Assembly: GCA_900073065.1 (NCBI GenBank)
Contig: FJOG01000080.1
Span: 45,575 to 94,923 of the forward strand
Source: Phialocephala subalpina
Taxonomy: Eukaryota > Ascomycota > Leotiomycetes > Helotiales > Mollisiaceae
Length of the DNA stretch: 49,349 bases
Reading direction: 5' to 3'
The first letter of the stretch is position 1. Every line of letters begins with the position of its first letter. A program made the translations under genes and the position numbers. A model generated the notes under the pieces. The model worked only from the letters and a program-made list of their open reading frames with translations, did no database searches and had not been told where the DNA came from. Of this stretch, positions 7,860 to 17,697 are shown piece after piece.

Positions 7860-9899
7860 ATGGCTAGAGTACCAGCAATCAAGCGGCGGAAGCTGACGCC
7901 TCCAAGGACTGACGGAGAAGACTCCTCGCCCTCGACCCTCGAGCACGAACCCGAAACGAGTGCGTTCTTCCAACAAGCTTCGAGCTGGAATTTGGAGCAG
8001 GACTACGAAACAAGACCTCGAAAAGGCAGAAAGAAGGAGAAGGAGAGCACACGTTTGCCGATCAAGACAGCAGAAGGATTGATTCAGCAGGCCGAAGCGC
8101 CGGAGGAGACTGCCGACAGTGATCTAGAATGGCTGGGCGCAGAAGAATCCGAGGCGGAGGAGGAGCAGGAGGAAATTCCAAAGAAGCCCACGGTCCCAGT
8201 CAAGCAGCAGATATTGGAGGCACAGGAAGAGATGGCACGGATAGCCCTGCTATTGACACAAGAGGATCCTGAAGAACATGTTGGCGCTTTCAAAGTCCTG
8301 GCCAATTTCGGACAATCGCATAATGCCACAATCAAGAAGCTGGCATTGAGGGTTCAATTGGCGGTCTACAAAGATGTCATTCCAGGATATCGAATACGAC
8401 CGCTATCCGAGGACGACATGGAGACCAAAGTCTCAAAGGATGTGCGAAGACTAAGAGCATATGAGCAAGCTTTGGTTGGAGGGTATCAAGGATACGTTCG
8501 AGCATTGGCAAAGCTGGCGCAGACTCCCAGCAGGTGGTCGAAAGATGGAGGCCCAAGTCTGGCCAATATTGCGATATCCTGTGCCTGTACTCTTCTGGTC
8601 GAAGTTCCTCACTTCAATTTCCGGACCGACTTGTTAAAGATTTTGGTTGGGAAGCTCAGCACGCGGAGGGTGGACGATGACTTTGTCAAATGCCGAGAAA
8701 CGATCGAGACTTTGTTCCGAGATGACGACGATGGAACGCCTTCTCTGGACGCTGTGTCGATACTCACGAAGATGATGAAGGGCAAAGGATACCGAGTTGA
8801 CGAAAGCGTGCTGAATACATTCCTACATTTGCGATTACTGTCGGAGTTCTCCTGGAAAGCTTCGACAAACCACATCGAAAAGCCGGAGCAGGAGGATGGA
8901 TTTGGCGGCAAGAAGCTCAAGGAAAAGAGAGTGTTCCGAACGAAGAAGGAAAGGAAGCTGATGAAGGAGAGAAAAGTTATTGAGAAGGAGATGAAGGCAG
9001 CAGATGCTACGGTCAGCCACGAGGATCGAGATCGAATGCAGTCAGAAACGCTGAAATTGGTATTTGTTACCTACTTTCGAATCTTGAAGTTGCGCTCGCC
9101 GAATCTGATGGGTGCTGTTCTGGAAGGTCTTGCCAGCTACGCACATCTCATCAACCAGGATTTCTTTGGAGACTTGCTCGAGGCATTGAAAGATCTCATT
9201 GGCCACGCGGAGACCGGTGATGATGTGGAGGAGGGCCAAGATCAGGACGAAGACGAAGAAACGACCAGGAACTTGACTCGAGAAGCACTTCTTTGCATCA
9301 TTACTGCATTCGCTTTGCTTGAGGGTCAGGACGCTGCGAAAGCTCAGGCGACGCTCAGTCTCGACCTGAGTTTCTTCATTACACACTTGTACCGAACTTT
9401 GTACGCTCTGTCACTCAATACAGATATCGAGCTCAGCGCCAAGTCGCTTCATCTCCCAGATCCCAACGACCCTTCACCTGCTCAACCCGCCACCAAGAAT
9501 AACAAAGTCAATGTGCAGACTACCACCGTCCTCCTTCTCAAATCACTCACCTCGATCCTCACTCCAGCCCTCGGAGCCCGCGCTGTTCCACCCCTTCGAA
9601 TTGCAGCATTCACCAAGCAGCTCCTGACATCCTCGCTCCACTTGCCAGAGAAGTCATGTATAGCTATGACAGGACTCCTGGGCAAAGTAACCAAGACTCA
9701 CGAAAAGAAGATTGCTTCTCTTTGGAATACCGAAGAGAGAAGAGGAGATGGGACGTTTGATGCACTTGGTGCGGAAGTGGAAGGTAGCAATCCGTTTGCT
9801 GCTACCGTCTGGGAGGGGGAACTGCTGAGAAAGCATTTTTCTCCTGCTGTTAGAGATGGTGTCAAGACCATGGAGAAAAATGTTCTGGGTTTGAGATGA
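7860..9899 (+). CDS. NOC3: Nucleolar complex-associated protein 3 (NOC3)
   Basis: Single-exon gene of 679 residues from the ATG at 7860 (MARVPAIKRRKL, a basic nuclear-targeting-like start). The frame is open upstream to an alternative start at 7659, but that would overlap the NIP7 start region and has no family likeness. An acidic low-complexity stretch (SEAEEEQEE) precedes the NOC3 N-terminal domain (LLLTQEDPEEHVGAFKVL, LALRVQLAVYKDVIPGYRIR, YEQALVGGYQGYVRAL). A lysine-rich linker and the CBF/Mak21-type domain follow (VFVTYFRILKLRSPNLMGAV, HLINQDFFGDLLEALK, LTREALLCIITAFALL). NOC3 works with NOC2 in nuclear export of pre-60S particles and has also been linked to replication initiation in yeast. 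Length is close to the family norm. Confidence 0.92.
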   Translation: MARVPAIKRRKLTPPRTDGEDSSPSTLEHEPETSAFFQQASSWNLEQDYETRPRKGRKKEKESTRLPIKTAEGLIQQAEAPEETADSDLEWLGAEESEAEEEQEEIPKKPTVPVKQQILEAQEEMARIALLLTQEDPEEHVGAFKVLANFGQSHNATIKKLALRVQLAVYKDVIPGYRIRPLSEDDMETKVSKDVRRLRAYEQALVGGYQGYVRALAKLAQTPSRWSKDGGPSLANIAISCACTLLVEVPHFNFRTDLLKILVGKLSTRRVDDDFVKCRETIETLFRDDDDGTPSLDAVSILTKMMKGKGYRVDESVLNTFLHLRLLSEFSWKASTNHIEKPEQEDGFGGKKLKEKRVFRTKKERKLMKERKVIEKEMKAADATVSHEDRDRMQSETLKLVFVTYFRILKLRSPNLMGAVLEGLASYAHLINQDFFGDLLEALKDLIGHAETGDDVEEGQDQDEDEETTRNLTREALLCIITAFALLEGQDAAKAQATLSLDLSFFITHLYRTLYALSLNTDIELSAKSLHLPDPNDPSPAQPATKNNKVNVQTTTVLLLKSLTSILTPALGARAVPPLRIAAFTKQLLTSSLHLPEKSCIAMTGLLGKVTKTHEKKIASLWNTEERRGDGTFDALGAEVEGSNPFAATVWEGELLRKHFSPAVRDGVKTMEKNVLGLR

Positions 9900-10101
9900 T
9901 CTCAAATTGAATGAAATGATACCCTGCCGCTGCTGGTGGTCAAGCCCGCCGCTCTATTCCCATCAAATTATCCTGTGAACTTCCCTCTTCCTTGTATCTC
10001 TTCTTTCAAAGTATTCATCATAATTTTAGATATCAGCGCGTCCTCTTACTCCTCCGTGCCTCCTCCGTTGTCCGCCCATCGCCCGCCTCTCCTCTGCTCC
10101 G

Positions 10102-10586
10102 TCACGATGACGAGTAGTTCTTCAGGTCCTTAGCACTAATCACAACCTGCCCATCAGCATCAATCCTTGCATGGGCGATCCTGCACAGCATCGTTGCAAA
10201 AGTCTTGTCATGGGTCGTCTGCTTCTTCCAATCCAGACTCGTTAATGCTGACAACGAGATTGAGAACGCGTTGATGATGATGCTTGCCACCATGAGCTCT
10301 AAGTTCTGATCAGTATCCACTCCTGTATTTACCCATTGCAGAGGTTGAGAGGAGAATTACTTCTCAAATGATTTGTGTTCTCAGGCTTAAGACTTGCAAA
10401 AGCACCGATGACCAAGCCGGCCACGGAGAGAGCGATGGAGAGGTATACGACGAAGCGCTTCCAGAACCTTGCGGTCATGAAAAACGGTCCCTGTATAGGT
10501 TAGAAAGTGCGATTTAAACGACAGAAGGAAGCAATCTTCCATACCTCATCCTCCGCACTTGTTCCCTGCCTGATTGATGAAGCCAT
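10102..10586 (-). CDS. Small protein with two predicted membrane segments, function unknown
   Basis: Three exons (10586-10545, 10490-10361, 10322-10102) joined by 54-nt and 38-nt GT-AG introns give a continuous 130-residue protein. Read-through of either intron meets a stop, so the splicing is well supported by frame. The protein starts MASSIRQGTSAEDE and has a first hydrophobic segment FVVYLSIALSVAGLVIGAFA and a second around MVASIIINAFSISLSALTSL, then a basic/polar tail. I do not recognise the family. It converges with NOC3, with 202 bases between their ends. The 38-nt intron is short but has good borders. Confidence 0.65.
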
Positions 10587-11117
10587 GGCGTCGCGTGTGA
10601 GGCACGTGAGTGCGTTCTACTTCTTCTCCTCGATCCCGCTATTTCAGTCAAAAGCTAAACGTTTATGACTTTCGCGTGACAGCTTCAGAGATTAATCAGA
10701 ACAGATCATATGAGGCTGAAGGGAGATCTGATCCTTTAAGACACCTTGTTGTGATTATTCCTCGCGTTTGATTGTCTCAAACCAGCAATCAAAATTCGGG
10801 TTTAGTGGCACATGATCCTTGTTGGTGACCGTGTGCAGCCTTGGCATTGTGCTTATCTTATTTCTGCACGACGACAACTCCTCTGCCTTGTAACATTGTA
10901 CTCGAGAGAAATATCGGCCTCTTTCAAGACAGTACTGTAGGTTACACTTTGGCAGTCCCTCGGTAAGCTATTCACAATACGATCGATGTGACAAATCGAA
11001 GCCCTTCGAGGCTTCGCTTAATTCAGGGGCTTACAATATACCCTATATACTCAGGATTAGTTTTTTCTTTCGCTGGTTCCGTTTTAGTCTCTGGGCGTGA
11101 GCAGCGGCCGCTTTTAC
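10587..11117. other. Intergenic, nothing recognised
   Basis: Marks the change from compact core genes to the accessory, repeat-bearing part of the window. I see no gene here. Further unassigned sequence also lies between the repeat at 11118-11232 and the HET pseudogene start at 11751. Confidence 0.4.
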
Positions 11118-11232
11118 CTGAGCTGAGGGTGAGCAGAGCCTGAGCAGAGCCCATGTCCTACGTCCGCCTTGCACCATAATGTGGAACCCATTTCGGCTCC
11201 TGTATGCCCCGGCTATACTTTCCTTACTGAGT
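11118..11232. repeat. Dispersed direct repeat, copy A (left of HET-ankyrin gene)
   Basis: Starts with GAGCTGAGGGTGAGC-type motifs and continues through ACCATAATGTGGAACCCATT, CTCCTGTATG and CTATACTTTCCTTAC. Copy B on the other side of the HET-ankyrin pseudogene has the same order of motifs with scattered substitutions, in the same orientation. The sequence type is unidentified; it may be part of a duplicated segment or an old mobile element. Confidence 0.6.
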
Positions 11233-11750
11233 TTTGCTCGAGAACCCCTCATTTTCTTTTCTCCAAGCAACACCCGGGTATTCTCCAGACCACTGAACCT
11301 TCAATTTTCAGTTCGAGCCATTCTAAGATTTATTTGGGTCTAGGAAGCATACGCCACACTGTTTCAATGGCCTTGCTTTACTCGAGAGAGCTTTTCAGCG
11401 ACCGAGACTTCCTTGGAAGATCCATTGGGCACTCGATTCGATATTCTTCAAAACAGGGCCTTACTCCTCAAGACAGGCTCCAGCATTTGGTAAACTAGCG
11501 ATTAGAACCCTGCAAATCTACCGCGACCAAGACGGACCCCACATCCCGAACAACCGATCCTTTGGCGGGCCCGACCGCTTCCTCGAAGCTTTCTTCGAAG
11601 CTTTCCTCGACGCCGTTTCACATCGAGAATAGCAAATCCACTTAGCATGCCCACGAGAATTACCTAGTTGTCCTCTGCAGTTTCCGAATACGTCATTTCG
11701 GCTTTCCTCTAGATCCTGTCGACACTCTAACCGGTTGATGAAACTTTGCA

Positions 11751-14245
11751 ATGCGTCTTATCAACGTAGAAACATTTAAGTTGGAGGAGTTCTTCGAAGG
11801 CACAGTTCCCCCTTTCGCCATATTGTCGCATACTTGGGGAAACGACAACGAAGAAGTATCCTTCCGAAATATCGAGGAGGGGAAGATTGAGAAAGCTGGG
11901 ATTCGACCGATCAAGCTTGAGGGATGCTGCAAACAAGCCAGGAAGGATGGCCTCCGGTATGCTTGGATCGATACCTGCTGCATCGATAAGGCAAACGCAG
12001 TAGAACTTGGCGAGGCTATTAACTCTATGTTTCAATGGTATAGGCATGCTTCTATTTGCTATACCTATCTTGCGGATGTTCCTTTAGACGATAATCCTCG
12101 GAATCCTAAATCTAAATTCTTCTCAAGCCGATGGTTCGAAAGAGGATGGACCTTACAGGAGCTTCTAGGCCCCAAAAAGCTACACTTCTACAATTCGGAG
12201 TGGTGTTACCTAGGAACTAAGAGTGAGATGTCCCCCATGATCGAGAAGATCACTGGTATACCCCGTCTATTCCTACTAGGTACAGCGGAGCTGCGTGACG
12301 CGAGCGTAGCACAACGCATGTCTTGGGCTGCGAAGAGAGTCACAAAGAGGAAGGAAGACATTGCATATTGCCTCCTAGGAATTTTTGGCGTAATGATGCC
12401 GATGATCTACGGCGAGGGCGACCAAGCTTTTAGTCGGCTGCAACAGGAAATCATGAGGGAAACTACAGACGATTCCATCCTGGCATGGGGCCTTAGCATT
12501 ACGAAATCAACCCCTAACAGCTCAACCGAAGTCGTATCCGGGGAGTTTTAGCGGCCGCTCCATCAGACTTTGTGAACTGCGGACACATTGTTTCACGAGA
12601 GCAAAATACCAGGTCCATGAACTCATTTGAGATCTTTGGTGGCAGTCTCCGGATCCATCTTCCCCTGCTTACAACTGAAGCTGGCGAGACATTTGGTCTA
12701 CTTAAATGCGGATCGGCGCACAATGCGGAACAAGTAATTGGAATTCCCCTCGAGATAACTCTATCTGGGGGCTTATCTTACGATTATATCAGACCACAAG
12801 GACGTTATTCAGTCCTACTTCCTAAAGCAACACCTAAAGTTTCGACCAAGGACATTCACATCCGGAAAGAGCGTCACAGCAAGGCACTCGCGGCAATGAA
12901 TCGGCGATACTGGTTCTATATCGAGGAATCCGTTGAAACTAACCTGGAACTGATCGACGTTGAGCCTCGGGATCGGTGGCAGAAAGATAATGCTATGATT
13001 GCAACTGCAGCCAAATCAGATGGCAACGCCATACAACGAACCACCACTCGATTCCGTTCTAGAAATGAAGGATCTGGTGACTTCATAGTAGTGCTCGAGT
13101 TCGAGGTGCGGGGATCGCAGATGGATGTTCGATGCCATGTCATGATATCCTCTAGAGAAACGCCCCTGGAGAATGTGGCGCAGAATCTTCTCAATATGAG
13201 GCAAGAAGCTTTTGGGAATCAGAGTGCCAGTAATGGCATACTTCACCTGTGTGTAACCTTGAGGCAAGAATTTGTTGCGGGGCAGCCAATGTTTGTTGTC
13301 AGACTAGCTGCAATGCCCAGATCGCCAGAGGTTACTGTCGATGCGACCTGGGAACTGCAACAACTAGGTTTGGAGCCCAAATTGGTGAGAAGATTGGGAG
13401 AAGAAGCTAAAATTTGTTTAGAAGCGAAAGGCTTAGCTCAACAGACAGAGGAGATGATCACCAACTCAGAACCGATAAAGGGACAATTAGAAGTGGTAGA
13501 AGAAAAACCAAGCAGGCTAGGTGAGGGGAGAAGGCTGTTAGTTGACGGACTAGAGAAAGGGTCTCAAGAAGGGTCTCAAGAAATAGATCAGCTCACTTTC
13601 AGAGGCAACAAGACCGAGCATCAACAAGACAAGCTGCTTCTCGAGACGGGATCCGATGGAATTATAGCCAATAAGAATAAGTGGACACCGTTAAGCATAG
13701 CTGCGGGTAACGGACATATCGAAGTAGTTAAGCTACTACTCGATGAAGGTACTAGCTTGAATAGTACTGCGGGCGAGATAGGGCCGTTACAATGGGCTTC
13801 GGCTTCGGGACATATCGAAGTAGTAAAACTACTTCTTGAGAGGGGAGCCGATGTGAATATAGTCGGCATAAATGGGTGGACGCCATTACACTCGGCTTCA
13901 CATAGAGGACGTGTTGAAGTAGTTAAGCTACTCCTTGAGAAAGGAGCCGATATAACTACAACCAATAAGAATGGGTGGACACCGTTAAGCATGGCTTCGG
14001 GTAACGGACACATTGCGGTGGTTAAGCTGCTCCTTGGGAAAGGCGCGCTACCTTGAGCTGCCAAAATCGGGCATGGGAAAATTGTAAAGTTACTGCTTGA
14101 AACTGAAGGAATTAACCTAGGTACCAAGGATAATTATAATACTACACTACTTGTTGTGGGCGACATGGATAGGATATGGTGGTGCAATTACTGCTCGCAT
14201 ATAAAGTGTTGCGATTTGAGGCTAAATAGCTACAACGCGCTATAA
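11751..14245 (+). pseudogene. HET-domain ankyrin-repeat gene, broken by a frameshift and a stop
   Basis: From the ATG at 11751 a HET domain is read: FAILSHTWGN, YAWIDTCCIDKANAVELGEAI, SRWFERGWTLQELL and MPMIYGEGDQAFSRLQ. The frame ends at TAG 12549-12551, but from 12542 the +2 frame continues the family sequence exactly (GVLAAAPSDFVNCGHIVSREQ). One G missing from the run at 12540-12543 explains this. The second frame then runs through a middle region to at least four ankyrin repeats (TPLSIAAGNGHIEVVKLLLD and others) until a TGA at 14054-14056. Beyond that stop the same frame still reads ankyrin sequence (AAKIGHGKIVKLLLE) to TAA at 14243-14245. HET proteins trigger cell death after non-self recognition. 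Apart from these lesions the sequence is well kept, so inactivation looks recent, or the deletion is a base error. Confidence 0.82.
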
Positions 14246-14844
14246 TCGTAGGTTGAAAATATCAGATTAACTACTATTCTATAGTGACAGGTAGCCTGTA
14301 TTTATAGGTGCTTGAGAGCTCCCTAAAGCCCCTGCATTGGTCCTGCATCGGTGTCCCCGACCGCTGAGCTATAGTGCTGAGCCCCTTGAACCGCTCGGCT
14401 CTACAGGCTGAACAGTTGAATTCTCAGCGCTTGTTCAAGTGTAGCTTCAGCGTGGTTGCGGTAGCAAAAGCCACTAATATTACCTAAGCTACAGGGGCCT
14501 TAGGCATCTAAAAATCCAACATTTCTTTACATTTTATCATTAAAATTGCCTTAGTTTTTAGAAGGCTTACTAAGGCTACCTGGCGATTTTACTCCACTAC
14601 CACGTGATGCCTCTATATACGACAACTTTCTTTGATTTACTCTTAATACTTTGAGTTCCTTGGGAACTTGTTTGGGCTCGTTGAGTATTTTCGTCAAAAC
14701 TTGACAAAAATGATATGAGAGAACAGAAGTCAAATCAAGTGTAATTGGTTAAAAAGCGAGAAGTCAAAACACGTGACGATATAGTCAATCTTGCTCAGGG
14801 TGCTCAAGGAGTTCTCAGGGTGCTCAGGTTACTCAGGCGAGTTT
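14246..14844. other. Unassigned non-coding sequence
   Basis: No coding sequence is seen. Just before copy B there are repeated GCTCAGG/CTCAGGG words (about 14794-14840), related in composition to the motifs of the dispersed repeat. Confidence 0.4.
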
Positions 14845-14985
14845 ACTGAGCCGAGGGTGAGCTAACCTGAGCCGAGGGTGAGTAGCCGGAGCAGTGCCTG
14901 AGCGTGCCTGAGCAGAGCCTGAGTACCATAATATGGAACCCATTTTGGCCTCCTGTGTGTCCCTGCTACACTTGCCTTACCGGAT
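14845..14985. repeat. Dispersed direct repeat, copy B (right of HET-ankyrin gene)
   Basis: Same motif order as copy A: two CTGAGCCGAGGGTGAG blocks, then TACCATAATATGGAACCCAT, GCCTCCTGTG and CTACACTTGCCTTAC. Orientation is direct, about 3.7 kb from copy A. Differences are mostly transitions. Confidence 0.6.
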
Positions 14986-15720
14986 TGCCCGGGAATCCAT
15001 TTCTACTCCCTTATAGGGTTCCTACTAGAGCAATTTTAGATCCCTCTCTATGTTATATAATAATTAACATAGGTGCACCCTCTGTAACAGCACGAATGAC
15101 TCGCAGACTCACGTAGAGGCATGTGGGAATGCGTTTCGAAGGCTAGTTGCGAAGGAGAATCTAAACATACAAAAGGAACCAAGGAGCTTCGGAGGAAGCT
15201 TCCATTGTGATTTCTAGTGAAATTACAGTCCTAGGGGTTGCCCGGACTTCACGCTAAATGATCGCAAAAGTACTTGGTCGCGGGTGAGGTCACGTGATAT
15301 CAAGTCAACAACTCCAACCCTCCAAGTAAGAACAGTGGGTGTTCCCATTGTTACAAGAGTAAGCAAGAAGTTAGCGTACGTGATGTCCTAACTGTTCCTA
15401 GTAATTTTGAAAGTGGGTCTATTATACCGGAGCTTTTTCGTATTATACCCGGGCTGTAGGGTGTTGTTAAGGGCTTCTTGCTAAAACTAACTGTCTTAGG
15501 TAAAGCGCATGCTAGAAATGCTGGTCCGTGCTGTGACAAAGTCAACACGCGCGAAAATCCAGAAGACGATCGTTCCCGCGGCTGGTCGCAGTATTCCAAC
15601 TCCACCTCTATAATAAGATTTGATATTTAATACTAGGACAGTGAGCCCAGGAGCCCATCCCAATACCAAGGGCCTATCACAGCCCCCTAAAGCCCGTTCT
15701 AGCCCCCTAAATCCTTCTCG
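14986..15720. other. Unassigned non-coding sequence
   Basis: Lies between copy B and the 3' end of the ice-binding-like gene. Short ORFs here show no family features. Confidence 0.4.
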
Positions 15721-17005
15721 TCAGGAGTTGACGCTCTCGACAGCTGCGTGACCGGGGATGAGCACACCCAGGCAAGACGGGTGAGTAGAGGTAAGGCGGT
15801 GGAGAGTGCACAATAGATGCCAGTGAGGATGGGTGAGGTTGAAGTGAAGCGAGGGTGAGTAGAGCGGCGAGGTGTCACGTGCGCTGCGGCTTGGCACACC
15901 CGTAAAGTGAGGTGAGGATTGGGGCGAAACAACACGGGTTGAAAAAGCTGAGACCAATTCAGACACCGATGGTGGTTTGATACTCGTTGAAGGAACCAGA
16001 ATCGATTTGGTGGAAGACGATGCAGGTACAGATGGCAATGTAAAGCTTGTTGAAGGAAGGGATATCGGCAGAGACATCGACGGCAAAGTGATGATTGTCG
16101 ATGGGGTGATCAAAGGTAGGCTAGTAGTCGACACTGAAACCGGCGGCACCGACAGGCTGACACTGAGAGGAGGCGATACTGGTGCCGACGTCGTTGATCG
16201 CAATGAAGATCGCGGTGCGGCAGTTGACGTGACTGGAAGTTGAGAGGAAGTGGGTGTGCCGGGAGCAACGACAACTTGGGCAGAGACTACATTGGTATCC
16301 AGAGTGATGCTACCTGCTAGAGAATATAGGCCCCCATCGCACGTGGCACCGTGATTCACCGTGATCGATATTGCAGCCAGCACCTTCCCAACCATGGAAC
16401 ACCCTGTCCCAAATGTCGCGGAGCTTCCCACTTGCCAAAATACATTGGGTGATGCGGTTCCACTGAATACGACCTTCGAACCAGAAGAGGTGACCAAGGT
16501 AGACCCGATTTGGAAATACCAAGCATCTGTCGAAGAACCAGCCCCGAGGAGAATCAAGGTTGTGGTAATTTGTGCCGAGGATAAAAACTTGTAGACGCCA
16601 GGTAATAGGGTCAAACCGCCGAGTTCGCCAGTGAGGACGCTGGCATTTGCCAAAGCAGCGATAGTGGTGTAAGCAGTCGTTGCATCAGTCAATGCCAGTG
16701 TTGCTATGGCTGCGAGAGCGCTAGAACCCGTGCAAATTCCAGGCGGAAAACCCGTTATGGAGCTCGTGAGAAGCGGGTTAATTGCGGCCCCAGTATCCCC
16801 AGTGATGTTTGTCAATCCGGTGTTTGTGATGCCCGAGAGTGATAGGCATCCAAAGGGGTTGGCTAATCCAAAGACAGGTAGATTTATCTAAGAAGTTAAT
16901 ATATCTTTGCATAGGAGTAAGTGGGATGAAGGGATCGGATGAGCATACTTGTCCAACGACTAAGGCCGCATTTGTGAGAGCTCCAAAGAGAGTAGGGGGC
17001 CGCAT
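15721..17005 (-). CDS. Secreted ice-binding-like protein (DUF3494 family) with Ser/Pro/Thr-rich tail
   Basis: Exon 1 (17005-16949) encodes MRPPTLFGALTNAALVVGQ, a short signal-peptide-like start; a 61-nt GT-AG intron (16948-16888) joins it to exon 2 (16887-15721). The joined protein is about 407 residues. The N-terminal half is a DUF3494 ice-binding-like domain: SITGFPPGICTG, TDATTAYTTIAALAN, GELGGLTLLPGVYKF, WYFQIGSTL, NVFWQVGSSATFGTGC and SITLDTNVVSA. This fold is the discontinuous beta-solenoid of fungal and bacterial antifreeze proteins. A Ser/Pro/Thr-rich, probably O-glycosylated tail follows. The last 70 residues (His/Leu-rich, LTHPHWHLLCTLHRLT) look unlike the rest and may be a wrong frame or unspliced 3' region. 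Likely role: ice recrystallisation inhibition or surface adhesion; activity cannot be inferred from sequence alone. Confidence 0.85.
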
Positions 17006-17132
17006 ATTGAATTTTCTATGGAGAAGAGTTGAAAATCGAGTTTGGCAGTGGATCGGTTGAAGATCTTCACTGCTGAGTCCCTTAGACTTATAGATCCTTA
17101 TTCAACAGTCGACCATTCTCCTATCTCCACCA

Positions 17133-17340
17133 GCGGGCACCAAATCGCGAATGCAAGACTTCTGACGTCGTTAAGATCCTCATTTTAGCGTTGCAAAGAC
17201 AATGGCGGTTAGTTGGACCAGCCAATATCTCCACCACCAAAGGCACCGAGCGTTGATTCAGCTTACAACACTCCACCAAGGGTACCGAGGGTCGGTGCAG
17301 CACAGCGATTCTGACGTCGTTATCTCCTGAACGTTGCAAT
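17133..17340. repeat. Imperfect repeat of a roughly 70-bp unit
   Basis: Two blocks beginning CTCCACCA and ending in TTCTGACGTCGTTA plus CGTTGCAA are separated by a partial third block (CACCACCAAAGGCACCGAGC). It lies upstream of the ice-binding-like gene. Origin unknown. Confidence 0.5.
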
Positions 17341-17697
17341 GAACCTCCAAACCCCAAGTGTACCCTGGAAAGTCGGACATTTTGCTACTAAACATAACCA
17401 CTGAACCTCATCGATGTGGTAGCACCTTTTGCGTTCTCAACAGCCCACTCGAAGCTCGTTGACGCGATCCGCATGTGTATTGTTGGTTTCTGGAAAGACG
17501 GTGTGCGCCTTTTTGACGCGGAATTTGGAATTCCAGCAGATCGCATTGGCGAAAGCCACAAACGTAGATTGGGACGAAGTAAGACATTGACGGGTGGAGT
17601 GCAGTGCAGAGTACAGTATTACGCAGGTAGAAATGACTGTATTCGTACTTGTCAGTATTTCGAGGTTCTATCGACGGTCAATCTGGAGTATACACTA

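Noticed and set aside
13621..14127. 168-codon minus ORF with repeated Ser-rich segments
   Set aside because: It mirrors the ankyrin repeats on the plus strand; its periodicity comes from them.
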